Notes under the pieces: model-generated
What the model saw: the letters and a program-made list of their open reading frames with translations, nothing else
Database searches by the model: none
Told to the model about the DNA's origin: nothing
Shown here: positions 54,205-62,289 of the stretch, piece by piece
Layout: every line of letters begins with the position of its first letter
Numbering within the stretch: position 1 is the first letter of the stretch
DNA from: Demequina zhanjiangensis
GTDB taxonomy: Bacteria > Actinomycetota > Actinomycetes > Actinomycetales > Demequinaceae
Reading direction: 5' to 3'
NCBI RefSeq assembly: GCF_030418315.1
Contig: NZ_JAUHPV010000004.1
Span: 1 to 64,000 of the forward strand
DNA length: 64,000 nt
Translations under genes and position numbers: made by a program

Positions 54205-54804
54205 CTAGTCCTCCGCGACCTCGAGCGCGCCCGACTCCACCAGGACTGCCTTCCACGAGGCCGCGAGCTCGCGGCCGTACCCGAACGCGGTGTCGGCGCG
54301 AAGCGTGAGCGTGGGGTGCACTCCCTGCGCCTCGAGGCCCGCGCGCTCGGCCAGCCACAGCGCGCGCGGCAGGTGGAACTCCTGCGAGCACACGATCACG
54401 CTCGAGTAGCCCCGCGCCGCAGCGTTGCGGACCGAGAGGCGGGTGTCGTAGCCCTCGGGGTCGAGCTCGAGGGCTGACTCGGGCACGCCGAGGGCGAGCG
54501 CGGTCTCGAACATCGCCTTCGTCTCATCCAGGCCCTCACGGTTCGCGCCGGCGCCGGACAGCAGCAACGTGGGCACCAGGCCTGAATGGAACAGCGCCGC
54601 GCCCACCTCGACGCGCTCGCGCAGGAACCGGCTCGGCCGGCCGTCCTCCCACACGCGGGCTCCGAGGACGAGCGCCGCGTCGGCCGTGTCGATCCCCGGG
54701 CAGCCCGCGCCATGGGTGGCGCCCCACGTGCGTGCCCGCATGTACAGCTGGGGTGCGGCAAGGCTCGCTGCGGCGGCAGTGGCGGCGGCGGTGATCCTCC
54801 TCAT
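54205..54804 (-). CDS. SanA/YdcF-like DUF218 protein (copy 2)
   Basis: This 199-residue protein starts [21 protein letters not shown], an N-terminal membrane anchor. The DUF218 domain has '[23 protein letters not shown]', 'TLLLSGAGANREG' and '[21 protein letters not shown]'. It is clearly related to the protein at 39358-40026. ATG 54804 overlaps the accE stop by ATGA, so it is translationally coupled to the carboxylase operon. An upstream in-frame start at 54891 would run inside accE and is unlikely. Confidence 0.88.
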   Translation of the reverse strand: MRRITAAATAAAASLAAPQLYMRARTWGATHGAGCPGIDTADAALVLGARVWEDGRPSRFLRERVEVGAALFHSGLVPTLLLSGAGANREGLDETKAMFETALALGVPESALELDPEGYDTRLSVRNAAARGYSSVIVCSQEFHLPRALWLAERAGLEAQGVHPTLTLRADTAFGYGRELAASWKAVLVESGALEVAED

Positions 54805-55043
54805 CGGAGCGAGTGCCTCCACGCGCTGTCGCCGCGCCCCAGGGGCAGCATCAGCCTGCGCCCCTGCATGCGTCGGGTGCGGTCCATCCACGCCGACGAC
54901 GGGGCACCGGGCCCCTCCTCGCTCGCGTGGGCGGACGCGACGGCGACCATTCCTGCGACGAGCGCTGCGAGCTCGGACTCGTCAGGGGCTCCACGCACCA
55001 CGCGCAGCGACGCGGCCGCCTCCACCATCTCGTCGCCGTTCAC
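54801..55043 (-). CDS. accE: Acyl-CoA carboxylase epsilon subunit
   Basis: This 80-residue protein reads '[22 protein letters not shown]' and ends '[29 protein letters not shown]', split as [12 protein letters not shown] and [13 protein letters not shown]. The RVVRG-x-P-x-xxELAAL start and the W-x-x-S end are typical of the actinobacterial AccE/PccE epsilon subunit, which stabilises the alpha-beta complex. Its GTG start overlaps the beta-subunit stop (GTGA), which sets the start. Confidence 0.88.
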   Translation of the reverse strand: MNGDEMVEAAASLRVVRGAPDESELAALVAGMVAVASAHASEEGPGAPSSAWMDRTRRMQGRRLMLPLGRGDSAWRHSLR

Positions 55044-56629
55044 AGCGGGATGTTCCCGTGCTTCTTGGGCGGCAGCGAGGAACGCTTGGTGCGCAGAGCG
55101 CGAAGGCCGCGCACGATCTGCGCGCGCGTCTCGTGGGGCTGGATGACGGCGTCCACGTAGCCGCGGTCCGCCGCGTCGTACGGGTTGACGATCCTGTCCT
55201 CGTAGTCCTCGATCAGCATCTGACGCTCGTGCTCCACGTCGCCGCCCTTGGACTCCACGTCGGCGAGGGTGCGTCGGGACAGGATGTTCACTGCGCCTGC
55301 CGCGCCCATGACCGCGATCTGCGCGGTGGGCCACGCCAGGTTGATGTCCGCGCCCAGCTGCTTGGAGGCCATCACGATGTAGGCGCCGCCGTAGGCCTTG
55401 CGGGTGATCACCGTGATGAGCGGCACCGTCGCCTCGGCGTAGGCGTAGATGAGCTTCGCTCCGCGACGGATGATTCCGCGGTGCTCCTGCGCCACGCCGG
55501 GCAGGAAGCCGGGCACGTCCACGAACGTGAGGACGGGGATGTTGAACGCGTCGCAGGTGCGCACGAACCGGGCCGCCTTCTCGGACGCGTCGATGTCGAG
55601 CGTGCCCGCCATCGACTGCGGCTGATTGGCGACGATGCCCACGGAGTGGCCTTCGATGTGACCGAAGCCCACGAGCACGTTCGGGGCGAACAGCGGCTGC
55701 ACCTCGAGCAGCTCGCCGTCGTCGAGCACGGTCTCGAGCAGGGAACGCATGTCGTACGGCTGGTTGTCCGAGTCGGGCACGAGCGTGTCGAGCGCCATGT
55801 CCTCGTCAGTGAACGCGAGGTCGGTCTCCTGCTCCCATGCGGGCGGGTCGGAGAGGTTGTTCTGCGGCAGGTACTGCAGGAGGTGCTGCACGTACTCGAT
55901 CGCGTCGTCCTCGTCGGACGCGAGGTAGTGCGCGACTCCCGAGCGCTCGTTGTGCGCCTGGCCGCCGCCGAGCTCCTCGAACGTGACCTGCTCGCCGGTG
56001 ACCGACTTGATGACGTCCGGGCCGGTGATGAACATCTGCGAGGTGCCGTCGGCCATCACGATGAAGTCCGTGAGTGCGGGGGAGTAGACGGCTCCACCGG
56101 CTGACGGCCCGAGGATGATGGAGATCTGCGGGATCACGCCGGAGGCGGCCACGTTGCGGCGGAAGATCTCCGCGAACTGGGTGAGCGCCGCGACGCCCTC
56201 CTGGATGCGGGCGCCGCCGCCGTCGGAGATGCCGATCAGCGGCACGCCGGTGCGGAGGGCGAAGTCCTGGATCTTCGCGATCTTCTGGCCGTGCACCTCG
56301 CCGAGCGAGCCGCCGAAGACGGTGAAGTCCTGCGAGTAGACGGCGACCTGGCGGCCGTCGATGGTGCCGTAGCCCGTGACGACGCCGTCGCCGTATGGCC
56401 GGTTGCGGTCGAGGCCGAAGTTGGTGGAGCGGTGGCGCGCGAGCTGGTCCATCTCGATGAACGAGTCCTCGTCGAGCAGCTGCAGCACGCGCTCACGTGC
56501 GGTCTTCTTGCCGCGCGCGTGCTGCTTCTCCTGGGCCTTCTCCTCGGCTGCGGTGACCGCGGCGTCGTGGCGCTTGCGCAGCGCGGCGGAGGCGCCGGCC
56601 GTGGTCTTCCGTGGCTGGGTCTCGGACAC
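55040..56629 (-). CDS. accD5: Acyl-CoA (propionyl/acetyl) carboxylase beta subunit
   Basis: This 529-residue carboxyltransferase moves the carboxyl group from biotin to acetyl- or propionyl-CoA. Features are '[22 protein letters not shown]' (split near 136-157), '[19 protein letters not shown]' and '[22 protein letters not shown]'. It is the AccD5/PccB type. Both oxyanion-hole Gly-Gly stretches are intact. AAGGAG lies just before the ATG, and TAGGCT at 56659-56664 is a possible -10. It makes malonyl- or methylmalonyl-CoA with the alpha and epsilon subunits. Confidence 0.95.
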   Translation of the reverse strand: MSETQPRKTTAGASAALRKRHDAAVTAAEEKAQEKQHARGKKTARERVLQLLDEDSFIEMDQLARHRSTNFGLDRNRPYGDGVVTGYGTIDGRQVAVYSQDFTVFGGSLGEVHGQKIAKIQDFALRTGVPLIGISDGGGARIQEGVAALTQFAEIFRRNVAASGVIPQISIILGPSAGGAVYSPALTDFIVMADGTSQMFITGPDVIKSVTGEQVTFEELGGGQAHNERSGVAHYLASDEDDAIEYVQHLLQYLPQNNLSDPPAWEQETDLAFTDEDMALDTLVPDSDNQPYDMRSLLETVLDDGELLEVQPLFAPNVLVGFGHIEGHSVGIVANQPQSMAGTLDIDASEKAARFVRTCDAFNIPVLTFVDVPGFLPGVAQEHRGIIRRGAKLIYAYAEATVPLITVITRKAYGGAYIVMASKQLGADINLAWPTAQIAVMGAAGAVNILSRRTLADVESKGGDVEHERQMLIEDYEDRIVNPYDAADRGYVDAVIQPHETRAQIVRGLRALRTKRSSLPPKKHGNIPL

Positions 56630-56994
56630 ATCTCTCCTTGGGGTCGGGACTGCGACCCAGCCTAGCCGGGGTGCCCTGTGCGCCCTTTGTGGATTCGCGA
56701 CAGAACAGGGACCGGGAGTCGGTGAGCGGTGTCATGTGCGGGCGTCGGGGCGGCCGGTCAGGACGCGCTCGCTGCTGGAACAGCCCGTTTGCCGTGTGGG
56801 ATGGGGTCTCTTTCGGATCGATTCCGCCCGCTATGCGCCGGTTCTGATGCGTTATCCGCCGAATCGGTCCGTTTATGTTTGACTCGCGCCGCATCCGGGT
56901 CTAGTGTCAGCAGGGTCAACGAAGACACGCCCGCCTCCGGTGGGCAGCATGCGGCCCCTCGCAATGACGCGGGGCAGGGAAAGGGAAGGTACGC
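56630..56994. other. 365-bp divergent intergenic region between accD5 and the PTS operon
   Basis: No gene is supported here. It holds the accD5 promoter candidate on the left, a strong PTS promoter at 56879-56907 and a leader with two weak hairpins (near 56928-56945 and 56955-56974). The stretch 56800-56880 has lower GC than its surroundings and may contain the DeoR operator, but I see no clear palindrome. Confidence 0.6.
56879..56907 (+). promoter_or_regulatory. Promoter of the PTS operon
   Basis: TTGACT (56879-56884) and TAGTGT (56902-56907) are exactly 17 bases apart. Transcription would start near 56914, leaving a leader of about 80 bases before the ATG at 56995. AAGGGAAGG is the ribosome-binding site. 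Confidence 0.75.
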
Positions 56995-58107
56995 ATGTCA
57001 CTACCTGATGCTCAGGTCAACAAGAATCGCTCCGGTGGCGCTGGAGCGGCTGTCCAAAGGTTGGGACGATTCCTCTCGGGCATGATCATGCCCAACATCG
57101 GCGCATTCATCGCGTGGGGTCTCATCACCGCCTTCTTCATCCCGACGGGATGGACCCCGAACGAGGGCTTCGCCGAGCTGGTCGGCCCCATGATCACCTA
57201 TCTGCTGCCGCTGCTGATCGGCTACACCGGCGGAAAGATGATCCACGACACCCGCGGTGGTGTGATCGGTGCGATCGTCACCATGGGTGTCATCGTCGGA
57301 TCCGACGTGCCGATGTTCCTCGGCGCCATGATCGTCGGCCCCGCCGCCGCCTGGCTCCTCAAGCAGTTCGACAAGGCGATCGAGGGCAAGGTCAAGGCCG
57401 GCTTCGAGATGCTGATCGACAACTTCTCGATCGGAATCCTCGGCATGCTCCTCGCGATGCTCGGCAAGCTGATCATCGGCCCCGTGGTGCAGCAGCTGGT
57501 CGAGTGGGCAGGCGACGGAGTGCAGTTCCTCGTCGACAACAGCCTGCTGCCGCTCGCCTCGATCATCGTCGAGCCCGCCAAGGTCCTGTTCCTCAACAAC
57601 GCCATCAACCACGGCGTGTTCACCACGCTCGGCACCGTCGAGGCGGAGGAGACCGGCAAGTCGATCCTGTTCATGATCGAGTCCAACCCCGGACCCGGCC
57701 TGGGCATCCTCGCGGCCTTCCTGTTCTTCGGCCCCAAGATGCTGCGCGCCTCGGTCCCCGGCGCCATGATCATCCACTTCTTCGGTGGAATCCACGAGAT
57801 CTACTTCCCCTACATCCTCATGAAGCCGAAGCTGATCGCCGCGGCGATCGCAGGTGGCATGGCAGGCGTCCTGACCGGCGTGATCTTCAACAACGGTCTC
57901 GTCGCCCCGCCCTCGCCTGGCTCGATCTTCGCGTGGGCCACGTTCACCCCCAGGGGTGAGTACGTGACGATGTTCCTCCAGGTGTTCATCGCCGCGGCAG
58001 TCGCCTTCGTGGTCGGCTTCTTCCTGCTGAAGTTCGACAAGGAGCTTCGCCAGGAGGCCAAGGAGGAGGCCGAGGCCGAGGCTCGCGGCGAGCACATCGC
58101 GGCCTGA
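56995..58107 (+). CDS. PTS mannitol-family transporter subunit IIC
   Basis: This 370-residue membrane protein is an EIIC of the mannitol (MtlA) family. It has about eight hydrophobic segments and the motifs 'FLSGMIMPNIGAFIAWGLITAFF' (split near 27-49), 'NNAINHGVF' (about 199-207) and 'GGIHEIYFPYILMKP' (about 262-276; GxHE substrate site). IIB and IIA are separate genes downstream rather than fused. The polyol imported is not certain. The C-terminus ends in a charged Glu-rich tail. Confidence 0.92.
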   Translation: MSLPDAQVNKNRSGGAGAAVQRLGRFLSGMIMPNIGAFIAWGLITAFFIPTGWTPNEGFAELVGPMITYLLPLLIGYTGGKMIHDTRGGVIGAIVTMGVIVGSDVPMFLGAMIVGPAAAWLLKQFDKAIEGKVKAGFEMLIDNFSIGILGMLLAMLGKLIIGPVVQQLVEWAGDGVQFLVDNSLLPLASIIVEPAKVLFLNNAINHGVFTTLGTVEAEETGKSILFMIESNPGPGLGILAAFLFFGPKMLRASVPGAMIIHFFGGIHEIYFPYILMKPKLIAAAIAGGMAGVLTGVIFNNGLVAPPSPGSIFAWATFTPRGEYVTMFLQVFIAAAVAFVVGFFLLKFDKELRQEAKEEAEAEARGEHIAA

Positions 58108-58122
58108 CGGTCCACAATCCAA

Positions 58123-58154
58123 GGTGCGGGGCCGCGAGGCAGCGGCCCCGCACC
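58123..58154 (+). terminator. Intercistronic 13-bp-stem hairpin between IIC and IIB
   Basis: GGTGCGGGGCCGC and GCGGCCCCGCACC pair perfectly around a 6-base loop (58136-58141). It lies inside the operon, so it more likely attenuates or stabilises mRNA than fully terminates. Confidence 0.75.
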
Positions 58155-58180
58155 GCACACCCCAGAAAGGAGCGGCAACG

Positions 58181-58492
58181 ATGCCCTCAGTCAACGGTTC
58201 CGCAGTCAAGAAGGTCATCGTCGCGTGCGACGCGGGCATGGGTTCGAGCGTGATGGTCGCCAGCACGCTCAAGGGCAAGCTCAAGAAGTACGGCGTGGAC
58301 GTCTCGCACACGCCTGTGAACGAGCTTCCCGGCGACGAGGGCGTCGTGGTCCTGTGCCACCAGGGCCTCGCCGCGCGCGCTCAGCAGACCGCTCCGAACG
58401 CCGTCGTCGTCCCGTTCGCCATCTTCATGGGCGACCCCGCGTTCACCAAGGTCGAGAAGGCCATCGCCAACGGCGAGGACCTGGAGTCCTGA
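58181..58492 (+). CDS. PTS mannitol-family subunit IIB
   Basis: This 103-residue protein has the IIB phosphocysteine loop 'KKVIVACDAGMGSSVMV' with Cys16 as the active residue. It receives phosphate from IIA and hands it to the polyol bound by IIC. AAAGGAG lies 9 bases upstream of the ATG. A 13-bp hairpin separates it from the IIC gene, while IIA follows after 2 bases. Confidence 0.93.
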   Translation: MPSVNGSAVKKVIVACDAGMGSSVMVASTLKGKLKKYGVDVSHTPVNELPGDEGVVVLCHQGLAARAQQTAPNAVVVPFAIFMGDPAFTKVEKAIANGEDLES

Positions 58493-58494
58493 CG

Positions 58495-58926
58495 ATGGCG
58501 ATCCTGTCGGAGGAGGGCGTCCGTCTGGGCCTCACGGCCGCGGACAAGGCGGACGCCCTCACGCAGTGCGGCGACCTGCTCGTCGCCATCGGCGCCGCCA
58601 CGCAGGACTATGCGGACGCGCTCCACGAGCGCGAGACGCAGGTCACCACCTACATCGGCGAGGGCGTGGCGATCCCTCACGGCACCAACGAGAGCCGCGA
58701 GCACATCCAGCGCGCGGCGATCGCCTACCTGCAGTTCCCCGACGGCGTCGACTGGGACGGACAGACGGTGCAGGTGTGCATCGCGATCGCGTCCCGCAGC
58801 GAGGAGCACATCGACATCCTCCAGAAGCTCGCCGCCGTGCTCATGGACCCCGAGGCCGCAGCGAAGCTGCGCGAGCCTGCGGGCGTCGCGGACGTGCTGG
58901 CGCTGCTGGCCCCCGACGAGTCCTGA
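58495..58926 (+). CDS. PTS mannitol-family subunit IIA
   Basis: This 143-residue EIIA of the mannitol/fructose type has the active His62 in 'GEGVAIPHGTNES'. It accepts phosphate from HPr, whose gene lies 2 kb downstream in the same orientation. It starts two bases after the IIB stop. 'ERETQVTTYIGEGVAIPHG' (split near 45-63) is a good family match. Confidence 0.94.
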   Translation: MAILSEEGVRLGLTAADKADALTQCGDLLVAIGAATQDYADALHERETQVTTYIGEGVAIPHGTNESREHIQRAAIAYLQFPDGVDWDGQTVQVCIAIASRSEEHIDILQKLAAVLMDPEAAAKLREPAGVADVLALLAPDES

Positions 58927-58970
58927 CCCACAAGCCACCAGAACGTCCCCAGGAAGTAAGGAACACCACC

Positions 58971-60011
58971 ATGAAGGCACTGCGCTTCTATGCCCCGGAG
59001 GACGTCCGCATCGAGGACGTCCCCGAGCCCGAGGTCGGCCCGGGCGAGGTGAAGATCCGCGTCCGCAACTGCTCCACCTGCGGCACCGACGTGAAGATCT
59101 TCTACAACGGCCACCAGAACCTCACCCCGCCCCGCACGATCGGCCACGAGATCGCGGGCGAGATCGTCGACATCGGCGACGGCGTGGACGGCTGGACCGT
59201 CGGCGACCGCGTCCAGGTGATCGCGGCCGTGCCATGCGGCGACTGCTACGAGTGCTCGCGCGGCTGGATGGAGGTCTGCCAGAACCAGACCTCGGTCGGC
59301 TACCAGTACGAGGGCGGCTTCGCGGAGTACATGATCGTGCCGCGCGAGGTGATGAAGGTCGACGGCCTGAACCGGATCCCGGACAGCATCGGCTTCGACG
59401 AGGCGTCGGCCGCCGAGCCGCTCGCCTGCGCGATCAACGCGCAGCGCATCCTCGGCATCGAGGAGGGCGACACCGTCGTCGTCTTCGGCGCGGGCCCGAT
59501 CGGCGCGATGCACATCCGCCTGGCGCGCGCCAACGGCGCGGCGCGGGTGTTCCTCATCGACGTCAACGACGACCGCCTCAAGCTCACCGCGGACGCCGTC
59601 CACCCGGACGAGGTCATCAACGGCGCCAAGGTGGACGTGGTGGAGAAGGTCAAGGAGCTCACCGACGGCCGCGGCGCCGACGCGATCATCACCGCGACCG
59701 CGGCGAACATCGCGCAGGAGCAGGCCATCTCGATGGCCGCACGCAACGGCAAGATCTCCTTCTTCGGTGGCCTGCCCAAGACGAACCCGACCATCACGTG
59801 CGACTCGAACCTGGTGCACTACCGCCAGCTGCGCATCTTCGGCGCGAACGGCTCTGCACCCGCGCACAACAAGATGGCGCTCGAGTACATCGCGTCAGGC
59901 AAGGTTCCCGTGAAGGATCTGATCACGAACCGCGTCGCGCTCGAGAACGTGCTCGACGCGTTCGACATCGTCAAGGCCGGCACGGGCATCAAGGTCACCG
60001 TCGAGCCGTGA
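58971..60011 (+). CDS. Zinc-dependent polyol (phosphate) dehydrogenase, MDR family
   Basis: This 346-residue medium-chain dehydrogenase resembles sorbitol or L-iditol 2-dehydrogenases. The catalytic-zinc ligands are Cys in 'CSTCGTDVK' (about 34-42) and 'GHEIAGE' (about 60-66). A structural-zinc-like region 'CGDCYECSRGWMEVC' lies near 90-104. The Rossmann loop is 'VVVFGAGPIGAMHI' (about 170-183). It sits in the PTS operon where mtlD would be expected, so it probably oxidises the imported polyol phosphate. Which polyol is unknown. Confidence 0.9.
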   Translation: MKALRFYAPEDVRIEDVPEPEVGPGEVKIRVRNCSTCGTDVKIFYNGHQNLTPPRTIGHEIAGEIVDIGDGVDGWTVGDRVQVIAAVPCGDCYECSRGWMEVCQNQTSVGYQYEGGFAEYMIVPREVMKVDGLNRIPDSIGFDEASAAEPLACAINAQRILGIEEGDTVVVFGAGPIGAMHIRLARANGAARVFLIDVNDDRLKLTADAVHPDEVINGAKVDVVEKVKELTDGRGADAIITATAANIAQEQAISMAARNGKISFFGGLPKTNPTITCDSNLVHYRQLRIFGANGSAPAHNKMALEYIASGKVPVKDLITNRVALENVLDAFDIVKAGTGIKVTVEP

Positions 60012-60022
60012 CATCCGGAGGG

Positions 60023-60057
60023 ATCGCCGGGTCGGGATGCTTCGCCGGCCCGGCGAT
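60023..60057 (+). terminator. Possible terminator after the polyol dehydrogenase gene
   Basis: ATCGCCGGG (60023-60031) and CCCGGCGAT (60049-60057) form a 9-bp stem with a 17-base loop, starting 12 bases after the stop. The loop can add a shorter inner pairing. It would separate the PTS genes from the DeoR gene. Confidence 0.5.
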
Positions 60058-60105
60058 GTCCGGGATGATAGATCCAGGTATCGACAACAATGGGGGTTGA
60101 CTGCG

Positions 60106-60867
60106 GTGTATGCGGCAGAACGACAGCACGAGATCCTCACCCGTGCGCGCGCTGAGGGACGGGTCGAGGTAGGGATCCTCGCCGAGAGCCTCGGGGTCAC
60201 GGTCGAGACGGTGCGCCGCGACCTCACCGCGCTCGAGAGGCTCGGCGCGGTGCGGCGCGTCCATGGCGGCGCACTGCCGGTCGAGCGTCTGACGCTCGAG
60301 CCGAACCTCGCTGCGAGGGAGACTCAGCACTCCGACCAGAAGCGCCGGATCGCGGCGCGGGCCCTCGCTGAGCTTCCCGACGGCGGCACGCTCCTGCTCG
60401 ACGCGGGCACCACCACGCTCGCGATCGCGGAGCAGCTGCCCGCGGACCTCACCGCGACGGTCGTCACCAACTCGATCGCCATCGCCGCGCACGTCGCGGA
60501 CATGCCCAAGATCGAGCTGCTCATGCTCGGCGGGCGCCTGCGGCATCTCACCGGCGCGGCGGTGGGGGACTGGGCGGAGTCCGAGCTCGGCACGCTGTGC
60601 GTGGACGTCGCATTCATCGGCACGAACGGCTTCACCGTGGACCGCGGCCTCACCACGCCGGACCAGGCGGAGGCCGCCACCAAGCGCGGCATGGTGGTGG
60701 CGGGACGCCGCGTCGTCGCCGTCGCCGACGCCTCCAAGGCGGGGCTCGTGCACCTGCACCGCTTCGCCGAGCTGGGCGAGATCGCCACGCTCATCACCGA
60801 CGACACGCTCGACGACGAGACGGCCGACGCGATCGACGCCGCCGGCGTCGAGGTGGTCCGCGCCTGA
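60106..60867 (+). CDS. DeoR-family transcriptional regulator
   Basis: This 253-residue regulator has an N-terminal helix-turn-helix 'RVEVGILAESLGVTVETVRRDLTALERLG' (split near 20-48). A DeoR sugar-phosphate sensor domain follows, with 'LLLDAGTTTLAIAEQL' and 'VAFIGTNGFTVDRGLTTPD'. The GTG start at 60106 has GGGGG nine bases upstream; the frame is open to 60037 but that start lacks a site. By position it likely represses the PTS and dehydrogenase operon and is released by a phosphorylated polyol. Confidence 0.92.
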   Translation: MYAAERQHEILTRARAEGRVEVGILAESLGVTVETVRRDLTALERLGAVRRVHGGALPVERLTLEPNLAARETQHSDQKRRIAARALAELPDGGTLLLDAGTTTLAIAEQLPADLTATVVTNSIAIAAHVADMPKIELLMLGGRLRHLTGAAVGDWAESELGTLCVDVAFIGTNGFTVDRGLTTPDQAEAATKRGMVVAGRRVVAVADASKAGLVHLHRFAELGEIATLITDDTLDDETADAIDAAGVEVVRA

Positions 60868-60931
60868 CGCCCCGCTCGGCGTTACGGTGGGACCACGGCA
60901 TGCAGGCCGCAGCACAACACAAGGAGACCCC

Positions 60932-61201
60932 ATGACCACCCGCACCGTCGAGATCGGATCCTCCGTCGGCCTCCACGCGCGCCCCGCCGCGCTGTTCGTA
61001 CAGGCGGTCAACGACTCCGGCATCCCCGTCACGATCTGCAAGCCGGGCGGCGCTCCTGTGCCCGCCAACTCGATGCTCGGCGTGATGGCGCTCGGCGCGA
61101 AGCACGGCGAGACCGTCGAGCTCGCGAGCGACGCCGACGGTGCCGAGGCTGCGCTGGACTCGCTCGTCGAGCTGCTCAAGAAGGACCTGGACGCCGAGTG
61201 A
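60932..61201 (+). CDS. ptsH: Phosphocarrier protein HPr
   Basis: This 89-residue general PTS protein passes phosphate from enzyme I to IIA. The active His15 is in 'SSVGLHARPAALF'. Ser47 in 'PANSMLGVMALG' corresponds to the regulatory serine region. AAGGAG precedes the ATG. ptsI (enzyme I) is not in the window. Its stop overlaps the birA GTG start (GTGA). Confidence 0.95.
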   Translation: MTTRTVEIGSSVGLHARPAALFVQAVNDSGIPVTICKPGGAPVPANSMLGVMALGAKHGETVELASDADGAEAALDSLVELLKKDLDAE

Positions 61202-62016
61202 CGCCTGAGCGCCCCGCGCTCACGACCGACGCGGTGGCGCCTCTGATCGCCCCGCACGGGCCGCTGGCGCTCGCGGCCGTCGTGCCGCGCGAGCCGTCCA
61301 CGAACACCGCGCTCGCCGCAGCGCTGCGGGAGTCGCCAGACGCGTGGCCCCACCTGTCGGCCTACATCGCCGACCACCAGACGGCCGGTCGAGGCCGTTC
61401 CGGACGGTCGTGGGAGACCCCGGCGGGCAGTGCCCTCACGATGAGCTGGGTGCTGCGCCCGCGCGTGTCCGGTCCGGATCTCGCGTGGGCGCCGCTGATC
61501 GTCGGCTTGGCTGCCGTCGAGGCGATGCGAGAGCTGGGTGCCGAGGCGTGGATCAAGTGGCCCAACGACGTGGTCGTGGACTGCGGCGCGGAGGACGTGC
61601 CTGGGTGGGGCACATGGCGCAAGATCGCGGGCATCCTGTGCGAGGTGGTCGGTGACGCCGTCGTCGCGGGCACGGGAGTGAACGTCCTGCAGGAGCACGA
61701 TGAGCTGCCGGTCGCCCACGCGGTGTCCGTGCGCTCGCTGGGGATCGAGGCATCGCGGGTCGACGTGCTGCGCGCGCTCGGCGCGGCCCTCGCCCGCGCG
61801 ACCGCACTCTGGGATGCGCGGCCCGACGAGGCCAAGGAGGCCGTGGAGCGCGCGTGCGCGACCGTCGGCTGGGACGTCGCTGTCGACGTGGGCACCGGTG
61901 CGCCGGTGACCGGCCGGGCCGTCGGGCTCGGCTCCGAAGGCTCTCTCCTGGTCGAGTCCGACTCCGGTCGGCGGACCGCTGTGCTTGCAGGGGACGTGCG
62001 GGTGCGCCGCGCCTGA
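61198..62016 (+). CDS. birA: Biotin-[acetyl-CoA carboxylase] ligase
   Basis: This 272-residue ligase attaches biotin to carboxylase BCCP domains. The ATP/biotin site 'DHQTAGRGRSGRSWETPAGS' (about 60-79) and 'WIKWPNDVVVD' (about 117-127) are present. There is no N-terminal helix-turn-helix, so it is the group I, non-regulatory form. The C-terminal SH3-like domain is complete. Its GTG start overlaps ptsH, which couples translation to a PTS protein. Its substrate is likely the alpha subunit encoded at 51-52.8 kb. Confidence 0.94.
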   Translation: MTPERPALTTDAVAPLIAPHGPLALAAVVPREPSTNTALAAALRESPDAWPHLSAYIADHQTAGRGRSGRSWETPAGSALTMSWVLRPRVSGPDLAWAPLIVGLAAVEAMRELGAEAWIKWPNDVVVDCGAEDVPGWGTWRKIAGILCEVVGDAVVAGTGVNVLQEHDELPVAHAVSVRSLGIEASRVDVLRALGAALARATALWDARPDEAKEAVERACATVGWDVAVDVGTGAPVTGRAVGLGSEGSLLVESDSGRRTAVLAGDVRVRRA

Positions 62017-62062
62017 ACCGGTTCGACGCAGGTCACGGAACGGTCACATCGGCCCCTTGAGG

Positions 62063-62116
62063 CGACAGGTTGTGCACGCTGCCCGACAGGTTGTGAAAAG
62101 GCCCGGCCAGCGCTGG
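62063..62116 (+). promoter_or_regulatory. Operator candidates upstream of the GH3 gene
   Basis: CGACAGGTTGTG occurs twice (62063-62074 and 62084-62095), 21 bases apart. A 10-bp palindrome CCAGCGCTGG (62107-62116) follows; its AGCGCT core is like that of LacI-family operators such as CelR sites. No clear -35/-10 pair was found. Confidence 0.45.
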
Positions 62117-62289
62117 TTGACGGGTGCCTACCATGGCGGGCCGCTCGCAGAGCATGGGCTGGCGGCGCACCCAACTACACAGGAATGCACGGCCTTCGGA
62201 GCTGAACCCCGATGGCCCCCCGGTCCGCGGAATGACCCGCGGATGCCTCGGAGCCGGCGAACAAGGACGTGCGCAAGGAGTAATCAACG

